64,000 bases of DNA from Achromobacter veterisilvae (GTDB lineage: Bacteria > Pseudomonadota > Gammaproteobacteria > Burkholderiales > Burkholderiaceae_B), in the NCBI RefSeq assembly GCF_900496975.1, contig NZ_UFQC01000019.1, forward strand, positions 55,917-119,916, written 5' to 3'. This document shows positions 54,099 through 63,946 of this stretch, piece by piece. The notes under the pieces are model-generated. The model made no database searches and had not been told where the DNA came from. It saw only the letters and a list, made by a program, of their open reading frames with translations. Both the position numbers and the translations under genes were made by a program. How positions within the stretch are numbered: the stretch's first letter is position 1; each line of letters starts with the position of its first letter.

Positions 54099-55169
54099 AT
54101 GTCTAGTACACCGAGCCTGCACATTGCCGGACGGCGCATCGCCGCCGATGCACCTCCGTATGTGATCGCCGAGCTTTCCGCCAACCACAACGGGCAGCTC
54201 GACATAGCACTACGTATCGTCGAGGAAGCGCACAAGGCCGGCGCGGACGCGGTGAAGCTGCAGACATACCGGCCAGACACCATTACGCTGGACTGTGACA
54301 CCGATGATTTTCTGATTCACGGCGGTCTATGGGACGGCCGCAGGCTATACGACCTGTATGAAGAAGCGCACATGCCGTGGGAATGGCATGCGCCCCTGTT
54401 CGCCCATGCGCGCAAACTAGGCATCAGCATTTTCAGTTCGCCGTTCGACAGTACCGCCGTCGATTTGCTGGAAGACCTGGATGCGCCTGCATATAAAATC
54501 GCATCGTTCGAGGCAATCGACCTGCCGCTGATCAAGTATGTGGCCAGTACAAAAAAGCCCATGATCATTTCAACCGGGCTGGCCGACGCGCAGGAGATCC
54601 AGGAGGCCATTGATGCGGCGCGTGCGGGCGGCTGCGAGGAGTTGGCGATCCTTCACTGTGTCAGTGGCTATCCCGCACCGGCCGCCGACTATAATTTGCA
54701 TACCATTCCGGACATGATGCAACGGTTCGGGCTGGTGACGGGCCTGTCCGATCACACACTGGACAACACCACTGCCATCGCAAGCGTGGCGCTGGGCGCA
54801 GCCATTATTGAGAAGCATTTCACGCTGGACCGCAGCGCAGGCGGGCCTGACGACAGTTTCTCGCTCGAACCGGTGGAAATGACGCAGCTCTGCCACGGTG
54901 CGCGAACGGCATGGGAGGCCATTGGCCGAGTCGAATATGGGCGCAAATCCAGTGAGCAGGGCAACGCCAAGTTTCGCCGTTCGCTATATTTTGTGCAGAA
55001 TCTGAAGGCCGGTGATGTTATTTCGGCGGCGGCGATCCGCAGCGTACGGCCGGGCTTTGGATTAGCGCCCAAGCACACAGAGGCCGTGATCGGGAGGCGA
55101 GTCACGCGAGACGTGCAGTTCGGAACTCCGGTGAATTGGAGTTTGGTCGATGTGGCACCGCAGGACTGA
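54099..55169 (+). CDS. pseI: Pseudaminic acid synthase
   Basis: Condenses the 6-deoxy-AltdiNAc sugar with phosphoenolpyruvate. 356-residue NeuB-family enzyme. The TIM barrel starts PYVIAELSANHNGQLDIALRI; KLQTYRPDTITLDCD, SSPFDSTAVDLLED and IIEKHFTLDRSAGGPDDSFS follow, with the metal and PEP residues. The C-terminal SAF antifreeze-like domain (about 290-356, LYFVQNLKAGDVISAAAIRSVRPG) is present. Start 54099 (MSSTPSLHIAGRRI); the longer frame is unsupported. PseI rather than NeuB/LegI is favoured by the pseB/pseC context. Confidence 0.94.
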   Translation: MSSTPSLHIAGRRIAADAPPYVIAELSANHNGQLDIALRIVEEAHKAGADAVKLQTYRPDTITLDCDTDDFLIHGGLWDGRRLYDLYEEAHMPWEWHAPLFAHARKLGISIFSSPFDSTAVDLLEDLDAPAYKIASFEAIDLPLIKYVASTKKPMIISTGLADAQEIQEAIDAARAGGCEELAILHCVSGYPAPAADYNLHTIPDMMQRFGLVTGLSDHTLDNTTAIASVALGAAIIEKHFTLDRSAGGPDDSFSLEPVEMTQLCHGARTAWEAIGRVEYGRKSSEQGNAKFRRSLYFVQNLKAGDVISAAAIRSVRPGFGLAPKHTEAVIGRRVTRDVQFGTPVNWSLVDVAPQD

Positions 55170-55184
55170 TTGAGCCTCGGACTT

Positions 55185-56759
55185 ATGCGTATTGGTTATG
55201 CGAGCATCTACAGTTGGCGTCCGCACGTAGAGCATCTTTACTATTTGGCCGGTATCACACGCGATGCGGGTCACTCTGTGTCGTTTCTAGCTTGCGATGG
55301 CGATTTGAGCGGCTGCTACCCGAAGGCGCTCCATCCAGAGCGTAGCGGCTGGGTGCACTGCCTGCGTTGCCGCGCGGGCAATATCCGTTCCTTTTCGGCT
55401 CGCGACTGCTGTTCGATCGGCTCTCTCGCAGACGATACAGTGCCGGTTTCGGAGGGAGCCTACGAAGGGTGCCTGTCCAGTGCGAGCACGTTAGGGCGCT
55501 TCGAATCGGACTCCGATTTCCAAAGTCCGGCGTTCCACGCGATCGTGCGCAGTTTGGCGGCTGGTACGCAGAAGGCCTACTCTGCTGCGTTGCGCTGGAT
55601 TGAACGGGAACGCCTGGAAGCCGTGTGCCTCTTTAATGGACGCATGGACGCGACCCGCGGTGTCATGGAAGCGGCGCGTAGTGCCGGAATCCCTTTTGTC
55701 AGCCTGGAACGCACGTGGTTTGGCGATGGCGTGCAGTTGTTGCCGAATGAGAATTGCCTTGGATTGAATGGCGTGGATAGGATGATGACGCAATGGCGCA
55801 TGCGTCCACTTACGCGCGACCAAGCGCTACGCGCTACACGCCATGTTGCTGCGCGGTTCTTACGCCGCAACGACAAGGAATGGCGCGCTTACAACGTCTC
55901 TGCCCGGACCGTGGAATGGCCGCAGGCGGATTCTGCCCGGCGTGTCTTGCTGGTACCCGGCAGCCGCAATGAGATCTGGGGTCACCCCGATTGGGCTTCT
56001 GTGTGGCCGGAGCAGACAGCGGCCTATGATGCTCTGATTGACCGCTTTAATCTGAAGCCGTCTGAACTGGTATTGCGCTGTCATCCCAATTGGGGTGAGC
56101 GCATTGGAACTGCCGATGGTAGTAAGGCGGAGCGCTATTACACGGACTGGGCGGCTCGCCGTGGGGTGCACTGCATCGCAAGTACCGATACGGCAAGCAC
56201 TCTGGGTTTAATTGAGAGGTGCGACGCGCTCGTAGTCGCGGGGGGATCTGCCGCCCTGGAGGGCGGGATCTTGGGCAAGCAGGTCATCGCGATGGGTCCG
56301 TCAATTTATCAGCAGGCAGGCTTTCAAAGCGACGCCATGTCGCCCGATGCATTGCAAGGCTTGACGTTGACCCCAGCCTCGGACACCCTGACTAGCGTGC
56401 GCATCGCGCGCCAGACTTTACGTTTCGCATATACCATGGCCTATCGCGTGCCGCAGTATGTGGAGTACGTGCGTAGCGTCACCGCGACTAGGTACGAGTA
56501 TCGAGAGGGTGCCGACGCGGGTCGCCTGATAGACATGTTCCGCAATGGCGTTATTCCTGCCGACGATGCGACCTACGCCGCAGATGAGAGCGGCGAGGAC
56601 GATGTACTGGCGATGGTCGCGCGTCGCGAGTGGGAGGCACTGCATGAATTGGGAGGTGCCAACGTGCAGGGATCAGCTATACCCCGTCATGTGCATCGCC
56701 GGTGGATGTACCGCCCCATAGACATTATTCGCGACGCGTTCCCGCGTGGCGATCGTTAA
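55185..56759 (+). CDS. Capsule-synthesis-like GT-B protein (candidate nonulosonate transferase)
   Basis: 524 residues with no confident family name. The C-terminal half looks like a GT-B nucleotide-binding domain of the capsule polysaccharide (KpsC/KpsS) type: VLLVPGSRNEIWGHPDW, LVLRCHPNWGERIG, and VVAGGSAALEGGILGKQVIAMG. The N-terminal half starts MRIGYASIYSWRPHVEHLYYLAG. It follows pseI by 15 bp. Kdo and pseudaminic acid share CMP-activation chemistry, so transfer of CMP-nonulosonate is a reasonable but unproven guess. The ATG at 55185 is preferred to a TTG at 55170. Confidence 0.72.
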   Translation: MRIGYASIYSWRPHVEHLYYLAGITRDAGHSVSFLACDGDLSGCYPKALHPERSGWVHCLRCRAGNIRSFSARDCCSIGSLADDTVPVSEGAYEGCLSSASTLGRFESDSDFQSPAFHAIVRSLAAGTQKAYSAALRWIERERLEAVCLFNGRMDATRGVMEAARSAGIPFVSLERTWFGDGVQLLPNENCLGLNGVDRMMTQWRMRPLTRDQALRATRHVAARFLRRNDKEWRAYNVSARTVEWPQADSARRVLLVPGSRNEIWGHPDWASVWPEQTAAYDALIDRFNLKPSELVLRCHPNWGERIGTADGSKAERYYTDWAARRGVHCIASTDTASTLGLIERCDALVVAGGSAALEGGILGKQVIAMGPSIYQQAGFQSDAMSPDALQGLTLTPASDTLTSVRIARQTLRFAYTMAYRVPQYVEYVRSVTATRYEYREGADAGRLIDMFRNGVIPADDATYAADESGEDDVLAMVARREWEALHELGGANVQGSAIPRHVHRRWMYRPIDIIRDAFPRGDR

Positions 56760-56767
56760 AGATAAGA

Positions 56768-58051
56768 ATGAAGAAAATTCTGCATTCCTTGCGTTATGGC
56801 GCTATGTCGCACCTGTGGCCGTGGCTGTCGTCAACGATGGTAAGGCTGGGCGGCCCCAGAGTCGCCGCGTATTTGAGTTATCTGAGCATCGATTGGGGGC
56901 GGATGGACAAGGACAGGACGGTTCTATGTTTGTCCCGAGAGTCCTTTGTGAAGGATGTGGCTGAGTTGCGTAAGCGTTCGTCTTTTAACTATCCGATGGT
57001 GATGGGGGGATTCACGCGCTTCCAGATGGTATGGACGCCCGCTTCTATGCAGATACAGACCTTCTATCAACGCCACGTTGCCGATAACCCCCGTGCGTTG
57101 CGCCAGAGCGTCGCGTATGCGCGTCACCTCGTCCGCCTAGTCAGCCGAAAACGGCCTGTGAACGCGATTTTATCGGCCAATTTTGACTATTGGCAGGACA
57201 ATGGTTTTAAACAGGTCGCTAAGGAACTAGCGATTCCGTTTCTAGTGCTTTCTCGAGAGCACCCCATTATTCCAAAGGTGTGTACGGAGGTGATTCGTTG
57301 GTATCGCGAATCCGAATACAGGTTTGAGGGCTCGGCGATCGCGGTCGCGGGGCGTTCTACTCGAGACGTCACGATGGCCGTGGGCACAATCTGCCGGCCG
57401 GACCAAATAACAATTACTGGGCTCCCTCGCTACGATGCATGGCAGGACGTAGATACTTCGTTGCCGATCAATGATCGGCCCTTGATTACGTTACTGACTT
57501 TTACTGAAGGGTACTACGCCGACAGCACATTCAAGGAGGTTCTGCAGCTATTTTGCGAGGCCGCAGTGGTGCATGGGGGCGCAGGGGTGGAATTCGTGAT
57601 TAAGACGAAAGATGTAGGCGACACGGTAGCCGTTCATAAGATGATGGCCAAAATGAACCTGCATAGCGCCGCACGTTGTGACCATGAGCTGAATCTTTTC
57701 GATGTGCTTCCCAAGTCGCGCTTGGTCATAAACTACAACTCGCTATCGTTGGTGGAAGCTGTGATGGCGCGGGCCAATTCGGTGAGTCCAGCATGGGGTG
57801 AGTGTATGGATTGCGGCGACTTAGTCATGTATCCGTCGGACCGCGAGAATGTTTCCCGTGTACTGGGGTTCGCTCGCACGCCAGGCGAGCTGCTGGCGGC
57901 AATCGCCGCAAGCGTGCAAGGCGAAACACCGCCTATTCCGGTCGAATTCGTGCGGGCGTTCATTGATGAATACATCCATGTCCCTACCGATGGCAGCTAT
58001 TGCGCCGAATTTGAGCGCTTTCTGGTCGCATACTCCGGCCCGGCCAGGTAA
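56768..58051 (+). CDS. Surface-polysaccharide synthesis protein, unassigned (GT-B-like)
   Basis: 427 residues. Not recognised with certainty. The C-terminal segment LFDVLPKSRLVINYNSLSLVEAVMARANSVSPAW resembles the donor-site loop of capsule and CDP-glycerol-type transferases. The segment AVAGRSTRDVTMAVGTICRPDQITITGLPRYDAW is typical of such GT-B enzymes. The N terminus is basic (MKKILHSLRYG). It lies 8 bp behind the preceding capsule-like gene, suggesting the two act one after the other. Confidence 0.7.
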   Translation: MKKILHSLRYGAMSHLWPWLSSTMVRLGGPRVAAYLSYLSIDWGRMDKDRTVLCLSRESFVKDVAELRKRSSFNYPMVMGGFTRFQMVWTPASMQIQTFYQRHVADNPRALRQSVAYARHLVRLVSRKRPVNAILSANFDYWQDNGFKQVAKELAIPFLVLSREHPIIPKVCTEVIRWYRESEYRFEGSAIAVAGRSTRDVTMAVGTICRPDQITITGLPRYDAWQDVDTSLPINDRPLITLLTFTEGYYADSTFKEVLQLFCEAAVVHGGAGVEFVIKTKDVGDTVAVHKMMAKMNLHSAARCDHELNLFDVLPKSRLVINYNSLSLVEAVMARANSVSPAWGECMDCGDLVMYPSDRENVSRVLGFARTPGELLAAIAASVQGETPPIPVEFVRAFIDEYIHVPTDGSYCAEFERFLVAYSGPAR

Positions 58052-58067
58052 GGCTAAAGGGACACGC

Positions 58068-59315
58068 GTGTACTTTAGAAGCGTATCGATTTATCTGATC
58101 TTCAATGTCTTGTCGGCGATTGTGCCTATTATGGCGATGCCTGTCCTCACTCGCTATCTGACGCCGGCGGACTATGGCCTGTTCACGATATTCACCATTG
58201 TGAGTATGTTCGCTGGCAACGCGTTCCGGCTAGAACTGAACATGGCCTTGAAGCGGGAGTACGTAGAAGCACCCCAGAAGTTCTCGCCGTACCTTAGTAG
58301 TGCAATTGTGTTTTCGACGATTATGCTTGTGCCTTATGCCTTGCTTGTCCTTTTGTTGTGGCCATTTTTCGATACCTTTTATGGCATTGCATGGCAATGG
58401 CTGTTTTTGATTGTGCTTCTGGTGTACTTCCGATTTAGCGCAATAGTTTTGCATCATCTGTGGCAGATTACGAACCGAGCGCTCCCCTTCGGCATTTGGG
58501 GGTTGGCGGGGAATATACTATCGTATGGCCTAGCTATATTATTTATACTCCGGATGGGCGCTGATTGGCGGGCCAGAGCTTGGGGGGAGTGGATCGCCGC
58601 CTTGGTCGCGTTTCCGCTGGCCATTTACTATCTGCGTAACCAATATCAGCTTCGTTGGGCGTTTGATCCTACCTTAATGAAAAAAATGCTGCGTTTCAGC
58701 CTTCCGTTGCTGCCCAGCGGATTGATGAGTTATGTATTCATGGTTTCCGACCGCATGTTCATTGCTGAGTTCAACGGTGCGCACGAGCTGGGGCTGTACA
58801 GTGTCGCGCTGCAGCTGGCTGCTGCGGCCGGTCTGGTATTTAGCGCCGTCCTGCCGGCGTGGGAATCGTGGGTATTTACGCGTTTGGGCAGTGTGGATGG
58901 AAAAGCAATAAGAAAGATCGTGGCCCGCTTGTTCGCCATCTTCCTTGGCATGTGCATTTTGATTTTGATTCTACCGGGAATGCTCGGATTTTTGATGCCC
59001 TACCTCACCTCCAAAGATTTCTCGTCGGCTCGAGTATTCTTGTTTCCGTGTCTACTGGCGACAGCCTGTGCCGGTATGTTCAACATGATTTCCGCTGTCT
59101 TGGTTTTTATGCGGCAAACTGCCGTAGTGGCTTATGTTAACGTCGGTATGGCTATATTCAATTTCTTGTGTCTATATGTATTCGTATCTAATTGGGGAGC
59201 CGCTGGCGCGGCCTACGGCTTGGCGCTGACATTTGTGGTCGGAGGCGGAGCGCTCTTGTGCTGCATGGTCAAGCTGAGAGCACGAAACGTGCTGCATATG
59301 GGATCATCCACATGA
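58068..59315 (+). CDS. wzx: Polysaccharide flippase (Wzx-like)
   Basis: 415-residue MATE/MOP-superfamily membrane protein with about twelve helices, moving lipid-linked repeat units across the inner membrane. The start is the GTG at 58068, preceded by AAAGGGA, giving VYFRSVSIYLIFNVLSAIVPIMAMPVLTRYLTPADYGLF, the classical Wzx opening. Further typical parts are FSLPLLPSGLMSYVFMVSDRMFI and the helix pairs near the C terminus. It follows the unassigned transferase by 16 bp. Confidence 0.88.
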   Translation: MYFRSVSIYLIFNVLSAIVPIMAMPVLTRYLTPADYGLFTIFTIVSMFAGNAFRLELNMALKREYVEAPQKFSPYLSSAIVFSTIMLVPYALLVLLLWPFFDTFYGIAWQWLFLIVLLVYFRFSAIVLHHLWQITNRALPFGIWGLAGNILSYGLAILFILRMGADWRARAWGEWIAALVAFPLAIYYLRNQYQLRWAFDPTLMKKMLRFSLPLLPSGLMSYVFMVSDRMFIAEFNGAHELGLYSVALQLAAAAGLVFSAVLPAWESWVFTRLGSVDGKAIRKIVARLFAIFLGMCILILILPGMLGFLMPYLTSKDFSSARVFLFPCLLATACAGMFNMISAVLVFMRQTAVVAYVNVGMAIFNFLCLYVFVSNWGAAGAAYGLALTFVVGGGALLCCMVKLRARNVLHMGSST

Positions 59316-59352
59316 TTTCGGCTATAAATAAGGACAGCCGAGGGACGGTGGC

Positions 59353-60588
59353 ATGAACGCGAGCGCCTTAGTGGTAACGCCGAAGACCTTTGTTATGAGG
59401 GCGTCTGTCCTGTACGCACTTCTTGGCCTGGTGCAACTATTGCACATCACTGTCATAGCCGATTTCGATATTCGCAGCCTTCTGGTGTGGGAAGGGACGG
59501 TGATACTCGGTACCACACTGCTGTTGCTTATCTACCTCCGAATGGGCGGTGGCGTCGAATGGCCGATGTTTAATGTGCGGATATTCAAATGGTTGTTTCT
59601 AATCGCTGCTAGCGTTACATTGGTATGCAGTCGAGCACCTTATATTTTCGTATATCTGGAAAAGGGACTGTATTTGACGCGATTGGATGCCTCCGTTGGT
59701 GGGGGAGGGTGGTACTCTGCATTCTCGATATTGTTTTATCCGCTGTGCATACTTCTCGCATTTATTGATATTCCGAGAAAAAAATACTACGGCTATGTCG
59801 CATTAATGTTAGTCGTTGTTGCGGTGGATTTCATCATTATAGGTACTCGGAATGCACCTTTATTTGTACTGCTTTTCCATCTGTTGATGCTGCGCATTCG
59901 TTTTTTTCGATTTGGACCAATCTGTATGATGGCCGGATTAATGGTTTTGATGGTGGTGTTGGTCGACTATCAGACGCGGGGGCGTTCGCTTGACGTAATG
60001 ACGGTAGGCTGGGACTGGGGTGCCACAATTAAATATTCATGGATTTTCGACAATATGCCGGCTCGGTCTGATGTCGTGTCATCAGTCGAAGAGATGTTTC
60101 CCTCGCTGCTTCCTATGATTTACCTGACCCAGTATTTAACGCACTCGATGGCAGAATTCGGTGCCGTACTGTCTGATGCGTCTTTGCATATTCTTGGATC
60201 TGCTCTGTACTTTGAGGATCAAGTGTGTCTCGTTCTTGGCTGTAACCGCCAAGCCATTCAGGAGGCAATTCAGGGGATAAACCCGCGAGCCGGAACTTAT
60301 CAGACTCTCTATGCATCGCTGTTGTTGGATTTTGGATTTGGTGGCGCCTTGATTTTAATTTTGCTGCTGCTTATTTACTTGCTGAGCGGCAAAATAAATA
60401 ATCTGGCGTCTGGATTCGTGGTTTATATGGTGATGGTTGTATTGGTATCCGGCATCGACAATTATATCTATAACGGCTTGGGTGTATGGCGGTTCGGAAT
60501 ATTTATCGTGCTTTGGTACGTCCTGTCGCGGCACAGTACGCTATTGGCAGCGTACTCTCGCCCAAGCGGCAAGCCATCTAGTTATTGA
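59353..60588 (+). CDS. Candidate O-antigen polymerase (Wzy-like)
   Basis: 411-residue hydrophobic protein with about eleven helices and a large periplasmic loop (around residues 215-320, [20 protein letters not shown] to [21 protein letters not shown]). Topology and position between Wzx and nucleotide-sugar genes fit a Wzy polymerase, which has little sequence conservation. The region is distinctly A/T-rich. A polysaccharide membrane protein of another kind cannot be excluded. Confidence 0.7.
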   Translation: MNASALVVTPKTFVMRASVLYALLGLVQLLHITVIADFDIRSLLVWEGTVILGTTLLLLIYLRMGGGVEWPMFNVRIFKWLFLIAASVTLVCSRAPYIFVYLEKGLYLTRLDASVGGGGWYSAFSILFYPLCILLAFIDIPRKKYYGYVALMLVVVAVDFIIIGTRNAPLFVLLFHLLMLRIRFFRFGPICMMAGLMVLMVVLVDYQTRGRSLDVMTVGWDWGATIKYSWIFDNMPARSDVVSSVEEMFPSLLPMIYLTQYLTHSMAEFGAVLSDASLHILGSALYFEDQVCLVLGCNRQAIQEAIQGINPRAGTYQTLYASLLLDFGFGGALILILLLLIYLLSGKINNLASGFVVYMVMVVLVSGIDNYIYNGLGVWRFGIFIVLWYVLSRHSTLLAAYSRPSGKPSSY

Positions 60589-60603
60589 ATCTGTGGGGTT
60601 GAT

Positions 60604-61560
60604 GTGAAAAAAATACTGGTTACTGGTGGATCTGGCTTTCTTGGGTCGCACTTGTGTGAGCGTCTTTTGGCGCAGGGTAATGAAGTTTTATGCGTCGACA
60701 ATTTTTTTACCGGATCGAAGCAGAATATTGTTCATCTTTTTTCCAATCCGTATTTTGAATTATTGCGTCACGACGTGACCATTCCACTATATGTGGAGGT
60801 CGACGAGATCTACAATTTGGCATGCCCCGCCTCTCCGGTCCACTACCAGTTTGATCCGGTTCAGACATTGAAGACCAGCGTACACGGCGCGATCAACATG
60901 CTAGGTTTGGCTAAACGCCTCAAGGCAAAGATTTTCCAGGCATCGACCAGTGAGGTTTATGGTGATCCGGAAGTGCATCCGCAGAATGAAAGTTACTGGG
61001 GGCGTGTTAATCCAATTGGTATCCGATCGTGCTACGACGAAGGTAAACGCTGTGCAGAAACACTGTTTTTCGATTATCACCGTCAGCACGCTTTAGATAT
61101 CAAAGTGGCTCGTATTTTTAACACCTACGGCCCCCGTATGCATCCCAATGATGGTCGTGTGGTCAGCAATTTTATCGTGCAGGCGTTGAAGGGTACGGAT
61201 ATTACTATTTATGGTGAAGGCCGGCAGACTCGCAGCTTTTGCTATGTGGACGATCTGGTGGAAGGGTTTATCCGGCTAATGAATTCACCAGACACCTTAA
61301 CTGGCCCGGTGAACCTGGGGAATCCTGGGGAGTTTACTATTCGCCAGCTGGCCGAGAAGGTGCTGGAACTGACTGGCTCGTCCTCCAAGCTGGTTTTTAA
61401 GCCACTGCCGCAAGACGACCCGCAGCAACGGCAGCCCGATATTTCTTTGGCGCGCGAACAGTTGGGGTGGGCTCCAACGATTGAGTTGGAAGCTGGTCTA
61501 GTTAAAACAATCGTCTATTTCGATAAGTTGCTTGCGGTTGAACCGAGCGGAGCGGCGTGA
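60604..61560 (+). CDS. UDP-glucuronate decarboxylase (UDP-xylose synthase)
   Basis: 318-residue extended SDR. The start is a GTG (60604) giving [22 protein letters not shown]. Diagnostic UXS sequence: [43 protein letters not shown], and [23 protein letters not shown], with the catalytic Tyr-x3-Lys (YDEGK). It converts UDP-glucuronate (from Ugd at 47745) to UDP-xylose, so xylose or a derivative is probably in the glycan. Coupling is close: 4 bp to the next gene. Confidence 0.93.
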   Translation: MKKILVTGGSGFLGSHLCERLLAQGNEVLCVDNFFTGSKQNIVHLFSNPYFELLRHDVTIPLYVEVDEIYNLACPASPVHYQFDPVQTLKTSVHGAINMLGLAKRLKAKIFQASTSEVYGDPEVHPQNESYWGRVNPIGIRSCYDEGKRCAETLFFDYHRQHALDIKVARIFNTYGPRMHPNDGRVVSNFIVQALKGTDITIYGEGRQTRSFCYVDDLVEGFIRLMNSPDTLTGPVNLGNPGEFTIRQLAEKVLELTGSSSKLVFKPLPQDDPQQRQPDISLAREQLGWAPTIELEAGLVKTIVYFDKLLAVEPSGAA

Positions 61561-61564
61561 CCCC

Positions 61565-62329
61565 ATGCCAGTCGTGAATGCTCATAGAGTTTCCATCATT
61601 ACGCCTGCCTATAAAGCGGCGCAGATTATTGGAGAGACAATAGAGTCGGTACTCGGTCAGACATATTCCGACTGGGAAATGCTGATCGCGGAGGACTGTT
61701 CGCCCGACAATACCCGTGACGTAATTCGGGAATGGGAGAAAAAAGACCCCAGGATAAAGCTGGTAAGCATGCCAGCGAACGGCGGTCCAGCGATGGCACG
61801 TAACGAGGCTCTTGCCCACGCAACCGGTGGCTGGATCGCTTTTCTGGATAGCGACGACGTCTGGTTGCCCGAGAAGCTGGAGCGTACAATGGCGTACGCT
61901 AGGGCGAACGGCTCCGCGCTGACTTATACCGGATTCCGCCGTATGTCTGCCGACGGGGTGCGTACGGGCAAGCAGGTCCATGTGCCACGGACGTTGTCGT
62001 ACCACGCCTTGTTGGGTAATACGGCAATCGCTACCTCTACGGTGCTCGTCAACCGCACCGAGGTGGGTGACTTGCGCATGCGAAAAACCTACTATGACGA
62101 TTTCGATTGCTGGCTGCAGATACTAAAGCCGGGACGTATAGCATACGGACTGGATGAGGATCTGATGCGCTATCGCGTTCTGAGCCAATCGGTGTCGCGT
62201 AACAAGCGGCGCTCTGCCATGCATGTCTGGCGAGCATATCGGGAGCTGGAAAAACTCAGCGTGCTGAAGTCGGCTTGGTACTTCGGCCAGTATGCGCTGA
62301 GAGGCTTGCTCAAGTATCGTCAATTTTAA
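61565..62329 (+). CDS. GT2-family glycosyltransferase
   Basis: 254-residue GT-A transferase. It starts MPVVNAHRVSIITPAYKAAQ, with the GT2 nucleotide-binding Asp in IAEDCSPDNTRDV and the DxD-type metal site IAFLDSDDVWLPEKLE. The putative catalytic segment is TYYDDFDCWLQILKPG. It adds one sugar to the lipid-linked repeat; donor unknown (UDP-xylose is conceivable from the adjacent gene). The start at 61565 was chosen over an upstream in-frame start because the conserved N terminus begins there. Confidence 0.88.
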   Translation: MPVVNAHRVSIITPAYKAAQIIGETIESVLGQTYSDWEMLIAEDCSPDNTRDVIREWEKKDPRIKLVSMPANGGPAMARNEALAHATGGWIAFLDSDDVWLPEKLERTMAYARANGSALTYTGFRRMSADGVRTGKQVHVPRTLSYHALLGNTAIATSTVLVNRTEVGDLRMRKTYYDDFDCWLQILKPGRIAYGLDEDLMRYRVLSQSVSRNKRRSAMHVWRAYRELEKLSVLKSAWYFGQYALRGLLKYRQF

Positions 62330-62335
62330 GAAGCC

Positions 62336-63274
62336 ATGGATACGAGCAGGGTGTTGGTGACGGGCGGCACGGGCTTCGTCGGCCAAAGGGTGGTACGCGA
62401 TCTGCTGGAAGGCGGGGGGCATTTGCGCCTGCTAACCCGTAGACCTGTGGCGGACCCGCGTTTCGAAGTTAGCAACCTCCCGGACATAGCGGACGATGTG
62501 GCCTTGCGCATGGCGATGGCGGGTGTGGACGTTGTCTGCCATCTGGCCGGGCGGGCCCACGTGCTTGGGAAGGCACCAGCGGACCATGAAGCCCAGTTCG
62601 AGAAGGTGAATGTCGACTGGACTCGCCGCCTAGCGAAAGCGGCTTTTGAAAGCGGGGTGCGCCGGTTTGTATTCGTCAGTTCTGTTGGGGCCGTGGCGAA
62701 TTACAGCGTCCCGGGCGAGCCGCTGCACGAAAACAGTGCGTGCCGGCCTACGACACCGTATGGAAAATCGAAGCTGAAAGCTGAGGGCGAACTTGCGATT
62801 CTGGCCGGGCAATGCGGTGCGGAACTTGTGATTGTGCGTCCACCGCTGGTGTATGGCAAGGGAGCCCCCGGCAATATGGCGCGGCTAGCTCGCTGGGTGA
62901 ACGCGGGAATTCCGTTGCCGCTAAGCAACATTTCTAATCAGCGCAGTCTGATTCATGTGGATAACCTATCCAGCGTATTGTGCGCGTGCATCACTAAGCC
63001 GCAAGCTGCTGGACATGTGTTTCATGTGCGAGACGCCTACGATTATTCTACCCCGGAGATCCTGCGGCGCGTCGCCCTAGCGTTGCATCGGCCTGTCCAC
63101 TTATTCCCAGTTTGGCAGCCGCTTTTGCGTACCGCGGCAAAATTCGCGGGCCAGAGTGCCGCATATGAACAGTTGTCGGGATGGTTGCAGGTAAATGATT
63201 CCCTTGTACGGAAGATTCTTGGCTTCCAGCCCGCAGAGCTGCCTTTCGAACTGTCTGATGCCGTTAGTAAATAA
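62336..63274 (+). CDS. NAD-dependent epimerase/reductase, WbpV-like SDR
   Basis: 312-residue extended SDR. It has LVTGGTGFVGQRVVRDLLEGG, VCHLAGRAHVLG and FVFVSSVGAVANYS with catalytic Tyr/Lys in TPYGKSKLKAE. The HLAGRAHV block and the location just before the initiating sugar transferase match WbpV-type UDP-4-keto-6-deoxy-HexNAc 4-reductases, which make UDP-QuiNAc or related sugars. The partner dehydratase would be the WbpM-like protein to the right, whose frame is broken here. A 4-epimerase role cannot be excluded. Confidence 0.82.
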   Translation: MDTSRVLVTGGTGFVGQRVVRDLLEGGGHLRLLTRRPVADPRFEVSNLPDIADDVALRMAMAGVDVVCHLAGRAHVLGKAPADHEAQFEKVNVDWTRRLAKAAFESGVRRFVFVSSVGAVANYSVPGEPLHENSACRPTTPYGKSKLKAEGELAILAGQCGAELVIVRPPLVYGKGAPGNMARLARWVNAGIPLPLSNISNQRSLIHVDNLSSVLCACITKPQAAGHVFHVRDAYDYSTPEILRRVALALHRPVHLFPVWQPLLRTAAKFAGQSAAYEQLSGWLQVNDSLVRKILGFQPAELPFELSDAVSK

Positions 63275-63292
63275 CAAATTCTCCATTCTCCT

Positions 63293-63853
63293 GTGAAACG
63301 CCTATTCGATTTTTGCTTGGCCTTGTTGCTGTCGCTATTGCTGGCGCTGCCGACCTTTATTGTTTTCCTTGCTGTCCGCCGGACTTCGCCGGGTCCTGCC
63401 CTTTACTGGTCCGACCGCGTAGGCCGGGGTAATCGGATTTTCCGCATGCCGAAATTCCGTACCATGCGGGTGGGAGCGCCTATTGTGGCCACACATTTGT
63501 TGCCCGACCCCAGCGCGCTGCTAACGCCGATCGGGTCGTTCTTGCGCCGAAGCAGTCTCGACGAGCTGCCTCAATTGTGGAGCATCCTTGTCGGAAATAT
63601 GAGTTTTGTAGGCCCACGTCCAGCTTTGTTTAATCAGGAGGATTTGATTCAATTGCGTACCGAGCAAGGCGTGCACGAACTGCTACCCGGGTTGACTGGC
63701 TGGGCACAGGTAAATGGGCGCGACGAGCTTCCTATCCCGGAGAAAGTCAAATTGGACGTGGAGTACCTTTGCCGCAAGTCTTTCTGGTTTGATTTGAAGA
63801 TAATCTGGATGACGGTGTCGAAAGTGCTTCGGCAAGATGGCGTTTCACACTAG
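63293..63853 (+). CDS. Undecaprenyl-phosphate sugar phosphotransferase (initiating transferase)
   Basis: 186-residue bacterial sugar transferase of the small PglC/WlbG type. The start is a GTG (63293). One N-terminal re-entrant helix (FDFCLALLLSLLLALPTFIVF) is followed by PALYWSDRVGRGNRIFRMPKFRTM, the DELPQLWSILVGNMSFVGPRP catalytic block with the Asp-Glu pair, and PGLTGWAQVNGRDELP. It loads the first sugar phosphate on undecaprenyl phosphate, starting each repeat unit. The donor is probably the product of the neighbouring SDR. Confidence 0.94.
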   Translation: MKRLFDFCLALLLSLLLALPTFIVFLAVRRTSPGPALYWSDRVGRGNRIFRMPKFRTMRVGAPIVATHLLPDPSALLTPIGSFLRRSSLDELPQLWSILVGNMSFVGPRPALFNQEDLIQLRTEQGVHELLPGLTGWAQVNGRDELPIPEKVKLDVEYLCRKSFWFDLKIIWMTVSKVLRQDGVSH

Positions 63854-63871
63854 GCATGACGGGGACAAGAG

Positions 63872-63946
63872 ATGTTGACTAGCCTGGCTAAACCCATGCT
63901 TGGTATGCCGCGGGCGGCCAAGAGGCAATGTCCCAGGCGTAGTTGA
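63872..63946 (+). pseudogene. Truncated WbpM/CapD-like start of a nucleotide-sugar dehydratase
   Basis: An open frame of 24 codons, MLTSLAKPMLGMPRAAKRQC then PRRS and stop. The first 18 residues follow the N-terminal pattern of WbpM-type 4,6-dehydratases (ML-x2-L-x4-LG-x-PR-x2-KR). The next residues do not, and a stop follows. The order SDR - sugar transferase - WbpM is the classical order in Pseudomonas-type loci. I infer that the sequence from about 63926 on is foreign, perhaps an IS end, or that the frame is shifted. The last 54 bp (63947-64000) show nothing recognisable. Confidence 0.6.
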
